In this document: in pieces, positions 1 to 6,520 of the stretch | Position numbering within the stretch: the first letter of the stretch is position 1 | Layout of the letters: every line of letters starts with the position of its first letter | Source of the DNA: CAZJBS01 sp964544475 | Lineage (GTDB): Bacteria > CLD3 > SB21 | Direction of reading: 5' to 3' | Assembly: GCA_964544475.1 (NCBI GenBank) | Contig: CAZJBS010000034.1 | Coordinates: forward strand, 1-30,960 | Length of the DNA: 30,960 nt | Translations under genes and position numbers: made by a program | The notes under the pieces: generated by a model | The model's input: the letters and a program-made list of their open reading frames with translations, nothing else | What the model was told of the DNA's origin: nothing | Databases searched by the model: none

Positions 1-1
1 T

Positions 2-250
2 GTCGAAAAGAGGCTGCGGAAAGGTCGTCCGCCGAAGGAAATTGCTGAGCTGTTTAACCATGCTTTTCAAGCGCTTGATTTGACCAAGAACTTGAACCTG
101 TTTGACATAAAGAAATTGAAGACACATGAGGGTGTTGATTATTTCAGGCTAAGGAAAGGCAAATATAGAGCGATCTTTTTTATCAAAGATCAAAACTTCT
201 ATGTAATAGCAATATCAAAACGAGATGAGGTGTATAAGAAATGGCTGTAA
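2..250 (+). CDS. RelE/ParE-superfamily toxin, 5' end cut by window
   Basis: The reading frame is open from base 2 to a TAA at 248-250 and gives 82 residues with no start inside the window. The C-terminal half has the RelE/ParE beta-strand pattern: a YFRLRKGKYRAIFF segment followed by a hydrophobic strand and a basic tail ending DEVYKKWL. In the family such proteins are mRNA interferases or gyrase poisons; which applies here cannot be told. The stop overlaps the next gene's ATG by 10 bp, so the two are translationally coupled. The toxin comes first, the reverse of the common order but known from HigBA-like modules. No ORF caller requiring a start would report it. Confidence 0.72.
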   Translation, partial: VEKRLRKGRPPKEIAELFNHAFQALDLTKNLNLFDIKKLKTHEGVDYFRLRKGKYRAIFFIKDQNFYVIAISKRDEVYKKWL

Positions 251-459
251 TATCTGTACGTTTAAATCAAGAAGAAGAGAAGATTTTGAACCACTTGTCG
301 GACTATCTTCACGAAGACAAATCAACTTTGTTCAAGAAGTCACTCTATGAGATGTATGAAGATGTTCAAGATTTGAAGTTCGTTGATAAGTACATCAAAG
401 AAAGCTCTAAGAAAGCCAGACGCTTTGTTTCGGCGGATGACTTATTCCCGAAAAAATAG
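241..459 (+). CDS. DUF6290/RelB-like ribbon-helix-helix antitoxin
   Basis: This 72-aa protein begins MAVISVRLNQEEEKIL, a short beta strand followed by a helix typical of ribbon-helix-helix DNA-binding antitoxins. The segment around residues 20-45 (HEDKSTLFKKSLYEMYED) closely resembles the DUF6290/RelB group, and the C-terminal RFVSADDLFP stretch would be the toxin-wrapping tail. It should neutralise the upstream toxin and repress the pair's promoter, which lies outside the window. The ATG lies inside the toxin's last codons and no separate ribosome site is needed. The neighbouring gene and the size support the call; the exact subfamily is from memory of the family pattern. Confidence 0.8.
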   Translation: MAVISVRLNQEEEKILNHLSDYLHEDKSTLFKKSLYEMYEDVQDLKFVDKYIKESSKKARRFVSADDLFPKK

Positions 460-482
460 AAGCGCCGGTCATCTGCCCATAC

Positions 483-668
483 CACGCGACTCATCTGTTC
501 GCATGCTGCTCGTGAAATATTGAAAGTAGGGTTTTTATAAGGAATGAATAGATTTTTGATAGATAAATGTTACTCGCAGCATGCCGATACTGTGGCGCAG
601 GGAACTAATAGAAATAGTTTTCAGATACCCTGCGCCACAGCACCGCAGATAGTCGCGTGACGTTATGC
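483..668. repeat. attC-like nested palindrome 1 (three-way junction)
   Basis: Three inverted-repeat pairs nest here. The outer arms 483-497 and 646-659 are complementary except for one extra C in the left arm, i.e. a single bulged base. Inside are two side-by-side hairpins: arms 501-509/576-584 (GCATGCTGC and its complement) and perfect 13-bp arms 590-602/628-640 (CTGTGGCGCAGGG), whose loop holds a further AACTA/TAGTT pair. Two bases after the outer arm comes GTTATGC (662-668). A folded site with a bulged base next to a GTT box, lying just after a toxin-antitoxin unit, resembles an integron attC site, though larger and more branched than usual. No integrase is in the window. The palindromes are directly visible; the attC reading is inference. 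Confidence 0.45.
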
Positions 669-691
669 GATATGCGCTTTGCAGGGAAATA

Positions 692-997
692 TCAAAGGAG
701 TCGACGGTAGTCTCGTGCACCGTGAATGATGCGATGTACAAAAACTGTGGACTCTTCGATTGAATAAAATACGAGGTAATTATCAATGATGATAAACCTG
801 AAACCGGCTCCGGCGAGCTCGGGCTCATTTGGAACTCTGCCTAATAGCGGATATTTGGCCAAATCCATTAGCCCCAGTTCGATTTTTGAGGCCACACGCT
901 CGGCGGCCGATGGGCTGTCCTGGGCTATATATTCTATGATTTCCTTAAAATCTTCTTCGGCAATCCGTAAGAGATGGATAGTATATTCATTTGACAT
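692..997 (-). CDS. ParE/RelE-family toxin
   Basis: This 101-aa protein has the ParE pattern: an N-terminal strand (YTIHLLRIAEEDFKEIIEYIA), two helices, an LLGRVP turn near residue 53, and the closing strands FRFIIIDNYLVFYSI and VFVHRIIHGARDYRRLL. The final HGARDYRRLL block is typical of plasmid-stabilisation ParE toxins, which act on DNA gyrase in characterised members. It is translated after the Phd-like antitoxin on the same strand with an 11-bp overlap, so the order is antitoxin then toxin. It is driven by the promoter upstream of the antitoxin. Length and both end motifs are complete, so it appears intact. Confidence 0.88.
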   Translation of the reverse strand: MSNEYTIHLLRIAEEDFKEIIEYIAQDSPSAAERVASKIELGLMDLAKYPLLGRVPNEPELAGAGFRFIIIDNYLVFYSIEESTVFVHRIIHGARDYRRLL

Positions 998-1259
998 TCT
1001 TAATTCTCTTACGGATATCTTTCATAACTTGGTTCAATGGGCGCCCTCGCTCGCCGGCTGCTCGCTGAGCCAGCGAAACGGACAACTTGCTGAAGAGTTC
1101 TAATTTTTTTTGAATAAGGTCATAATTCTCAATAGACATGACTACCATATCCCCTTCACCGTTTTTGGTGATGAACACGGGCTTTTTTTCACGGTGCACG
1201 AGACTAGATATCTCATTAAAATTATTCCTGAGATCTGAGATAGGTTTTATGATTGGCAT
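987..1259 (-). CDS. Phd/YefM-family antitoxin
   Basis: The 90-aa product begins MPIIKPISDLRNNFNEIS, the N-terminal signature of Phd/YefM antitoxins, followed by PVFITKNGEGDMVVMSIENY, the conserved strand-turn that precedes the dimer helix. The N-terminal half would bind DNA and the charged C-terminal half would neutralise the ParE-like toxin encoded next (overlap 987-997). The start ATG (complement of 1257-1259) has an AGGAG ribosome site (complement of 1265-1269) at 5-nt spacing. A consensus promoter and a palindrome lie directly upstream, as expected for an autoregulated module. Confidence 0.9.
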   Translation of the reverse strand: MPIIKPISDLRNNFNEISSLVHREKKPVFITKNGEGDMVVMSIENYDLIQKKLELFSKLSVSLAQRAAGERGRPLNQVMKDIRKRIKNVK

Positions 1260-1283
1260 TTTCGCTCCTTTGTTTATGGCTAA

Positions 1284-1310
1284 ATTATATCATTTATATG
1301 ATATTGTCAA
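1284..1310 (-). promoter_or_regulatory. Promoter and palindromic operator of phd-parE module
   Basis: On the minus strand a perfect TTGACA (complement of 1305-1310) and a perfect TATAAT (complement of 1284-1289) are separated by 15 bp, slightly short of the optimum. The spacer and -10 region contain a perfect inverted repeat, ATATCAT-4-ATGATAT (1287-1304), so a bound antitoxin would cover the promoter. Phd/YefM proteins are known to bind palindromes at their own promoters. The start codon lies about 25 bp downstream. Confidence 0.8.
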
Positions 1311-1319
1311 GCGCACATC

Positions 1320-1520
1320 GCCTATCAAGCGGCTTACACGTCCGCTCCCGCGCCAGCGGAAGCGTGGGTTCTTTGATAGATGATAGATAGCGAACGCTGG
1401 CGCGTTCGCATACCGCGCTTCGGCGCACTGCGGGCTTGAGATGCGTGATGGTTTTGAGCTATGTACAACCATTGAATCCATTGGCGCGGCGCGGTATCGT
1501 GTAGCCGCCTTTCGTTAAAC
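1320..1520. repeat. attC-like nested palindrome 2 (three-way junction)
   Basis: The layout repeats that of the element at 483-668 without sequence identity. The outer arms 1329-1339 (GCGGCTTACAC) and 1499-1508 (GTGTAGCCGC) pair except for one extra T in the left arm. Two adjacent inner hairpins follow: 1349-1358/1395-1404 (CGCGCCAGCG) and 1410-1418/1489-1497 (ATACCGCGC). The left end carries GCCTATC (1320-1326), close to the RYYYAAC box of attC sites. The right end carries GTTAAAC (1514-1520), an exact match to GTTRRRY. Taking GTT to GTT (662 to 1513) would give an 852-bp cassette holding the phd-parE module. Palindromes are seen; the integron interpretation is inferred. Confidence 0.5.
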
Positions 1521-1620
1521 GCCAATGTGCAACCTGCTGAGACAGGAGACTCGCTTCCTTCACCCTGCTTGTTATCCTGATATTTACTCCCGCCGTTAGT
1601 TCTCCCGATATTGGCAACTG

Positions 1621-1672
1621 ATCGTGGATCACGATGTAACATTTGCACTATAATGCAATGTTTATTACATTG
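1621..1672 (+). promoter_or_regulatory. Likely chrB promoter/operator region
   Basis: A perfect TATAAT lies at 1649-1654, about 23 bp before the chrB start. No good -35 box is seen at the right distance; instead a 6-bp inverted repeat, ATCGTG-GAT-CACGAT (1621-1635), sits there, as expected for a promoter controlled by a bound regulator. A second palindrome, CAATGT-TTATT-ACATTG (1656-1672), overlaps the expected transcript start and leader. Since ChrB-type proteins are reported to regulate their own operons, these are candidate operators. The assignment is inference from position. Confidence 0.5.
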
Positions 1673-1676
1673 TTGC

Positions 1677-2654
1677 ATGGTGAAATGGTTATTCCTTGTC
1701 CATCAAGTCCAAACTCCAAACTCTCGTGAGCGTGTAGCCGTCTGGCGACTGACAAAGAAAGTCGGCGCCATCCTGTATCGGAACTCTGTCTACGTACTAC
1801 CTTACAGCAAGGAGCGATTGGAAGATTTCCAATGGCTGTGTCAGCAGATACGAGATTTGAAGGGGGAAGCGTCCGTTTTCGTCAGCAAAGCTAATTCAGC
1901 AGCAGAGGATCGGAGACTTAGAGCAATTTTTGACGCCGCTCGAGAGAATGAATACGCCGTTCTCCTGAACGATGCTGAACGGCTCATCACCCGCCTTCAC
2001 CCGACAACCGGACAGCCTCAACTGACTGACACCCAAACCAGAAAAGTCAAGAAGGAGTTTCAACAACTCAAGGAAGCATTCACACAGTTGCAGCGCATCG
2101 ACTTCTTTTCGAGCAAATCCGCAAAGGACGTGAGCGTTGCGCTGCAGCAGATCTCCCGATACATCGACAGCGCTCAGCCCACGACCATCGGTACGTCGGT
2201 CGGTCGTTACTCCCGAAGGACATTTCACAGAAAGACCTGGGTTACACGTGAGCACATCCACATTGACCGATTGTGCTCTGCATGGCTTATTCGTCGTTTT
2301 ATTGATTCCAAGGCAAAGTTCGTCTTTGCACCGGAGACAAAACTTCCCAAACAGGCAATTCCGTTTGACGTCCTGGGCGCAGAGTTTAGCCATCACAACG
2401 ACAACTGCACATTTGAGACGCTCCTCAGGGCGTTCCAGATTAAAGACCAGGCATTAGAATCAATTGCTCAAATCGTACACGACATTGACTTGAAGGATCA
2501 CAAATTCGGACGGGGAGAAGCGGCTGGACTCAATGCTGTCGTTCGTTCGCTTTCTGATTCGTTGAACGACGACCACAAGACGATTCAAATTGGTTTTGTC
2601 ATACTCGATTCTCTCTACAAACATTTTTCAAAAACATCCACAACTAGGAGGTGA
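1677..2654 (+). CDS. chrB: ChrB-type chromate-responsive regulator/resistance protein
   Basis: The 325-aa product has the two ChrB parts. An N-terminal regulatory domain (residues about 1-130) begins MVKWLFLVHQ, then RVAVWRLTKKVGAILYRNSV and LEDFQWLCQQI. A C-terminal ChrB domain starts near residue 190 with HIHIDRLCSAWLIRRFID and continues with EFSHHNDNCTFETLL and a D-D-K-G-E-A pattern. In proteobacteria ChrB senses chromate and controls the chr genes. The open frame extends upstream to 1611, but the ATG at 1677 gives the family's N-terminus; no clear ribosome site precedes it, so the message may be nearly leaderless. It heads an operon without a visible chrA. The bound ligand is unknown and need not be chromate. 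Confidence 0.85.
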   Translation: MVKWLFLVHQVQTPNSRERVAVWRLTKKVGAILYRNSVYVLPYSKERLEDFQWLCQQIRDLKGEASVFVSKANSAAEDRRLRAIFDAARENEYAVLLNDAERLITRLHPTTGQPQLTDTQTRKVKKEFQQLKEAFTQLQRIDFFSSKSAKDVSVALQQISRYIDSAQPTTIGTSVGRYSRRTFHRKTWVTREHIHIDRLCSAWLIRRFIDSKAKFVFAPETKLPKQAIPFDVLGAEFSHHNDNCTFETLLRAFQIKDQALESIAQIVHDIDLKDHKFGRGEAAGLNAVVRSLSDSLNDDHKTIQIGFVILDSLYKHFSKTSTTRR

Positions 2655-2657
2655 CAT

Positions 2658-3332
2658 ATGACAACCATTCTTTCACTTGCGGCATGTCTGACGTTCTCCA
2701 CCGTCCTTGTGTTCAGTCAGACGATCTCGTTCGATAAAGACGAAACAGGACAACCGTCAACAGGATTCACAACAGCGTTGACGGGCAAAGGTAACGTCGG
2801 TGTTTGGATCGTGATGAAAGACGAATCCGCCCCTTCCAAACCAAATGTCCTCGCCCAAGCAGATATGGATGACACCGGCTATCGCTTCCCCGTTTGTGTC
2901 TACGACAGCGTTTCAGCAAAGGACGTTGACGTGTCTGTGAGGTTCAAGCCGCTTAAGGGCGAAGGGGATCAGGCAGCGGGAATCGTGTGGCGGTACAAGG
3001 ATAAGGACAACTACTACATCGTTCGCGCGAATGCGCTCGAGGACAATGTTGTTCTCTACAAAGTCGAGAAAGGAAAACGCACCGATCTTCCTCTTGTCGG
3101 CAAAGGCAAGACGTACGGTGAAAAGGAGAAAGTGCCTTCGGGTGAATGGGGAACGCTACGTATTGTTGCCAAAGGCAATCACTTCGACGTTTATCACAAT
3201 GGCAAGAAACTGTTTGAAGTGGAAGACAACACATTTACCAACGCTGGCAAAGTCGGACTCTGGACAAAAGCGGATTCGTACACGCTGTTTGATGATCTCA
3301 TCATTCTGGTTTTGAAGGAGACTAAACAATGA
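2658..3332 (+). CDS. Secreted LamG/DUF1080-like beta-sandwich protein
   Basis: The 224-aa product starts 4 bp after the chrB stop region with a very strong ribosome site (AGGAGGTGAC, 8 bp upstream). Residues 1-20 form a signal peptide ending VFSQ. The rest resembles a concanavalin-like jelly roll of the 3-keto-disaccharide hydrolase (DUF1080)/LamG type: GIVWRYKDKDNYYIVRANAL, then GEWGTLRIVAKGNHFDVYHNGK, then a closing GKVGLWTKADSYTLFDDL. Such domains bind sugars or other ligands in the periplasm or outside the cell. No catalytic residues can be assigned. Its stop overlaps the next ATG (ATGA at 3329), so it belongs to the operon. Confidence 0.72.
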   Translation: MTTILSLAACLTFSTVLVFSQTISFDKDETGQPSTGFTTALTGKGNVGVWIVMKDESAPSKPNVLAQADMDDTGYRFPVCVYDSVSAKDVDVSVRFKPLKGEGDQAAGIVWRYKDKDNYYIVRANALEDNVVLYKVEKGKRTDLPLVGKGKTYGEKEKVPSGEWGTLRIVAKGNHFDVYHNGKKLFEVEDNTFTNAGKVGLWTKADSYTLFDDLIILVLKETKQ

Positions 3333-4321
3333 TCAATCATCTCGTTATCATCCATTGTATCCTTCTGCTGCTTCCTGTTTCTGCACGTTCACAGCAACTT
3401 GGCTATCGTGCCTACATTACCAATTTCGACACCAACTTCGTTTCGGTCATCGATCTTGGTTCAATGCAAAAGATCGCTGACATCAAGACTGGTAAGAACC
3501 CACACGGGGTTGCCATTTCATTAGACGGAATGTTCGTAGCGGTATCGAACGAAGGTGACAACTCAATCTCAATCCTTAATCCTGCAACCAACGCTGTGGT
3601 GAAGACAATTCCTGTCGGTAGTCATCCGCATCAACTTGCGTTTACAAGGGATGGTCGCGAGTTGTACGTAACGATCAATGCTGAACATAAAGTCGATGTC
3701 ATCAACACATCGTCGTGGAAAGTTGAGTCGAGCATTGCCGTTGGGAGAAATCCTCACATTCCTTTTCCCTCGTTTGACGGAAAACTCATGTACGTCACGT
3801 CAGAAGGAGATCAAAAGGTGAGCGTCATCGAGCTTGCCTTACAAAAAGTCATCGAAGAAATTCCTGTCTTCGGCTTCCCTCGTGTTATTGCATTGGCGCC
3901 TGACGGGAAAACAATGTATCTGACCATGCGCTGGCTGAACGGTGCGCTCAAGATTGACCTCGAAAAGCGTACGGTCGTTGACTGGGTGCAGTTGGCTCAA
4001 TCACCAAGATTTCCCTCCGATGGAAAAGCATCACACGGACCAGGCGTCACTCCGGATGGAACGTTCTTGTTCATAACGAGCCAGATGTTGCACTCAGTCA
4101 CCGTGTTCGACCTTCAGAAAAACAAAACCGAGATGGAGATCCCCGTCGGTTCGGATCCTAACTGGATTGATTTTACACCTGATGGCAAGGTTGCCGTCGT
4201 GAGCAACACTGCCTCGAATGATGTATCCATCATTGATGTTGCACTAAGACACGTTGTCAAGACCATTCCCGTGGGAAAAAGTCCGAAGCGGCTGGCAGTT
4301 GGGAACGTTGCACTTAAGTAG
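3329..4321 (+). CDS. Secreted YVTN-family beta-propeller protein
   Basis: The 330-aa product begins with a hydrophobic signal peptide (cleavage near residue 20, SARSQ). It then has about seven repeats of the YVTN type, each with a strand such as GKNPHGVAISLDGMFVAVSN or GSDPNWIDFTPDGKVAVVSN followed by a V-x-V-I-D/N strand. This is a beta-propeller, typically periplasmic or cell-surface, often found beside metal or redox proteins. No haem-binding CxxCH or metal motif is visible. The start overlaps the previous stop by 4 bp, so translation is coupled. A function in ligand or metal binding is possible but not shown. Confidence 0.82.
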   Translation: MINHLVIIHCILLLLPVSARSQQLGYRAYITNFDTNFVSVIDLGSMQKIADIKTGKNPHGVAISLDGMFVAVSNEGDNSISILNPATNAVVKTIPVGSHPHQLAFTRDGRELYVTINAEHKVDVINTSSWKVESSIAVGRNPHIPFPSFDGKLMYVTSEGDQKVSVIELALQKVIEEIPVFGFPRVIALAPDGKTMYLTMRWLNGALKIDLEKRTVVDWVQLAQSPRFPSDGKASHGPGVTPDGTFLFITSQMLHSVTVFDLQKNKTEMEIPVGSDPNWIDFTPDGKVAVVSNTASNDVSIIDVALRHVVKTIPVGKSPKRLAVGNVALK

Positions 4322-4328
4322 TAACAGG

Positions 4329-5504
4329 ATGGACGAACAAGGACGCACATACGTCAAACTATCGGCCGCCGCGCTGTTTCTGTATTTCAGCTACGCTCTT
4401 GCTCGCTCGCCTATCCTTCCGCTGTATGCCAAAAGCCTCGGCGCCAATCCGGAAGTAATTGGCTGGGTTGTCGCTGCTTCGACAATCACTGGCGTTATCA
4501 TGAAGCTTCCCGCAGGAACCTTCTCCGACATTTTCGGACGACGACTACTGCTGCTCATCGGCGCATTGGTATTTTCACTTATTCCATTTTTGTATCCAGT
4601 TGTAACTGCAGTGGGTATGCTCATCCTGCTCAGGTTCATTCATGGTAATGCCACAGCAATCTTTGGTCCCACCGCAAGCGCAGCGATCTCTGACATCACG
4701 GAGCCTGACAAACGTGGTGTGCGCCTCGGGTTGTATGCATCAGTGCAGGGAATTGGACAAGCACTCGGTCCCCTTCTCGGGGGATTTCTGATTTCATGGA
4801 AGGGATTTGGAGCTCCGTTCCTCGTCAGCGGCTTCATCGGAGTGATAGGCATGATGATCGTGCTGACACTGCAGACTGAAACGACGAGCCCCCAACGAAG
4901 AGACGTCCTTCACAATTTCAGCACTGGTTTTCGTGAAGTGATGAGCAATCGTAGTATAATCATGACGAGCATCGCCGTTGCTTCGCAGATGTTCGTCCTT
5001 GGCGGATACAACGCATTCCTCCCTATCTACGCAAGCGACGTCGTTCGACTCGAGGCATGGCACATCGGTATCATCTTTGGCGTGCAGACGACAACAACAT
5101 TGCTGGCAAGACCGCTTATGGGGAAACTGTCCGATCGCATCGGACGGAAGCCACTGATTGTCGCTGCACTGTTGGTGTGTACCATGTTGATGGTACTCCT
5201 TCCCCAACTCAATAGGTTTGAATTTCTTGTTACTTTCGGCGGCCTCTGGGGACTTGCTGCTTCAGTCGTCTCATCCGTTTCAAGCGCATTCATAACCGAC
5301 CTCGCAAAGAAGGCACATTACGGCGCCGCCCATGGCACCTTCGGCACAATCTTCGACATTGGCGAGGCGAGCGGTCCAATCGTTGCGGGTCTGCTCGTGA
5401 TGCACGTTGGATTCGGTTGGATGTTTGCAGCACTTGGCATTCAACTTCTCTTTATCACCGCACTTTTCATATCAACAAAGATAGAAGGAACTCCTTCAAC
5501 ATGA
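4329..5504 (+). CDS. Major facilitator superfamily transporter
   Basis: The protein from ATG 4329 is 391 aa; the frame is open further upstream into the propeller gene, but that ATG follows the previous stop by 7 bp and an AACAGG ribosome site. About twelve hydrophobic helices are visible. The MFS motif between helices 2 and 3 appears twice, as expected: GTFSDIFGRRLLLLIG (about residues 60-75) and GKLSDRIGRKPLIVAA (about 263-278). An efflux role is likely, given the position behind a ChrB-type regulator with no ChrA exporter in the operon; the substrate is not evident. Its stop overlaps the next ATG. Confidence 0.88.
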   Translation: MDEQGRTYVKLSAAALFLYFSYALARSPILPLYAKSLGANPEVIGWVVAASTITGVIMKLPAGTFSDIFGRRLLLLIGALVFSLIPFLYPVVTAVGMLILLRFIHGNATAIFGPTASAAISDITEPDKRGVRLGLYASVQGIGQALGPLLGGFLISWKGFGAPFLVSGFIGVIGMMIVLTLQTETTSPQRRDVLHNFSTGFREVMSNRSIIMTSIAVASQMFVLGGYNAFLPIYASDVVRLEAWHIGIIFGVQTTTTLLARPLMGKLSDRIGRKPLIVAALLVCTMLMVLLPQLNRFEFLVTFGGLWGLAASVVSSVSSAFITDLAKKAHYGAAHGTFGTIFDIGEASGPIVAGLLVMHVGFGWMFAALGIQLLFITALFISTKIEGTPST

Positions 5505-6520
5505 AACGTCTCATCAGTTCAATATTGCCTTATATGATCTGCATGCTTGCTCTTGTTGTCATCGGCTGCGGAACAAAATCCGTCAACGAAGTAACAATTT
5601 ATGTAAGCGAGGATCAGGTTTTCTCTGAGCCAATTCTCAAGGACTTCGAAAGAGAAACGGGTATCACAGTCAAAATGGTTTTCGACACGGAAGAATCAAA
5701 AAGCACCGGCGTGATGAACCGCTTGATTGCAGAAAAGGACAACCCGCAAGCGGATGTGTACTGGGCAAATGAGCCGATCCGTGCAGAAGTATTGAAACAA
5801 AAAGGAATCGCATCACCTTATGTTTCATCCAATGCGCAGGGCATTCCGGAGAGATTCAAAGACCCGGATGGATACTGGACCGGCTTCTCGGCTCGTGTTC
5901 GTGTCCTGCTTGTGAGAACTGATGTTAGTGACAAGCCGCGCTCCATTCTCTCTTACACGGATTCGAAGTGGAAAGATAAATCCGTCATTGCAAATCCATT
6001 GTTTGGCACAACGACAGCGCAGGTGGCAGCGCTTTTTACGGCGTGGGGGGATGAGCGTGCGAAAACGTTTATGGAGGAAATGAAGAAGAACAGTGTGAGA
6101 CTTTCAACGAGCAATGGCGAAAGCGCCGACTTCGTTGCTTCCGGACAATCAGATTTCTCTTTGGTCGACAGCGACGACGGCGTCAATCGTATGCGACAGG
6201 GTAAGTCGGTCGAAATGATCTATCCTGATCAAGGGGAAAGTGAAGCAGGATGTTTTGTTGTTCCCAATGCTGTCGTTTTAATCAACGGTGCGCCGCATTC
6301 AGAGAATGCAAAGAAGCTGATCGATTATCTACTCTCAAAGGAAACAGAGCGCAAACTTGCATTTGCAGACTGCGCTCAGATTCCCTTAAACGCTGATGTG
6401 CAGACGCCTCCCGATGTAAAACGCATCGGCGATCTCAAGACGATGTCTGTGAATTATGCAGACGTTGCAAAGATGATGACCGAAATCCAGCCCTATCTGA
6501 AGAACTGGGTTGGCTACTGA
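5501..6520 (+). CDS. Iron(III)-type ABC transporter substrate-binding lipoprotein
   Basis: This 339-aa protein has a lipoprotein signal ending VVIGC with Cys23 as the lipid anchor. The mature part follows the FbpA/AfuA (extracellular solute-binding family 1/6) pattern: VTIYVSEDQVFSEPILKDFE, PQADVYWANEP, DGYWTGFSARVRVLLV, and an ANPLFGTTTAQVAALF segment. In the family these bind Fe3+, alone or with anions, or other small ligands such as 2-aminoethylphosphonate. Canonical ferric-binding proteins use a Tyr-Tyr pair, which I could not place with confidence, so the ligand may differ. It overlaps the MFS stop by 4 bp and directly precedes its permease. Confidence 0.85.
   Translation: MKRLISSILPYMICMLALVVIGCGTKSVNEVTIYVSEDQVFSEPILKDFERETGITVKMVFDTEESKSTGVMNRLIAEKDNPQADVYWANEPIRAEVLKQKGIASPYVSSNAQGIPERFKDPDGYWTGFSARVRVLLVRTDVSDKPRSILSYTDSKWKDKSVIANPLFGTTTAQVAALFTAWGDERAKTFMEEMKKNSVRLSTSNGESADFVASGQSDFSLVDSDDGVNRMRQGKSVEMIYPDQGESEAGCFVVPNAVVLINGAPHSENAKKLIDYLLSKETERKLAFADCAQIPLNADVQTPPDVKRIGDLKTMSVNYADVAKMMTEIQPYLKNWVGY

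Noticed and set aside
535..828. Minus-strand open frame of 97 codons
   Set aside because: It overlaps the ParE toxin gene in another frame and its end lies in the palindromic element; no family pattern.
1334..1678. Minus-strand open frame of 114 codons (and a 63-codon one) over the second palindrome
   Set aside because: Covers the attC-like element and the chrB promoter; the peptide has no domain pattern and its length is explained by GC-rich inverted repeats.
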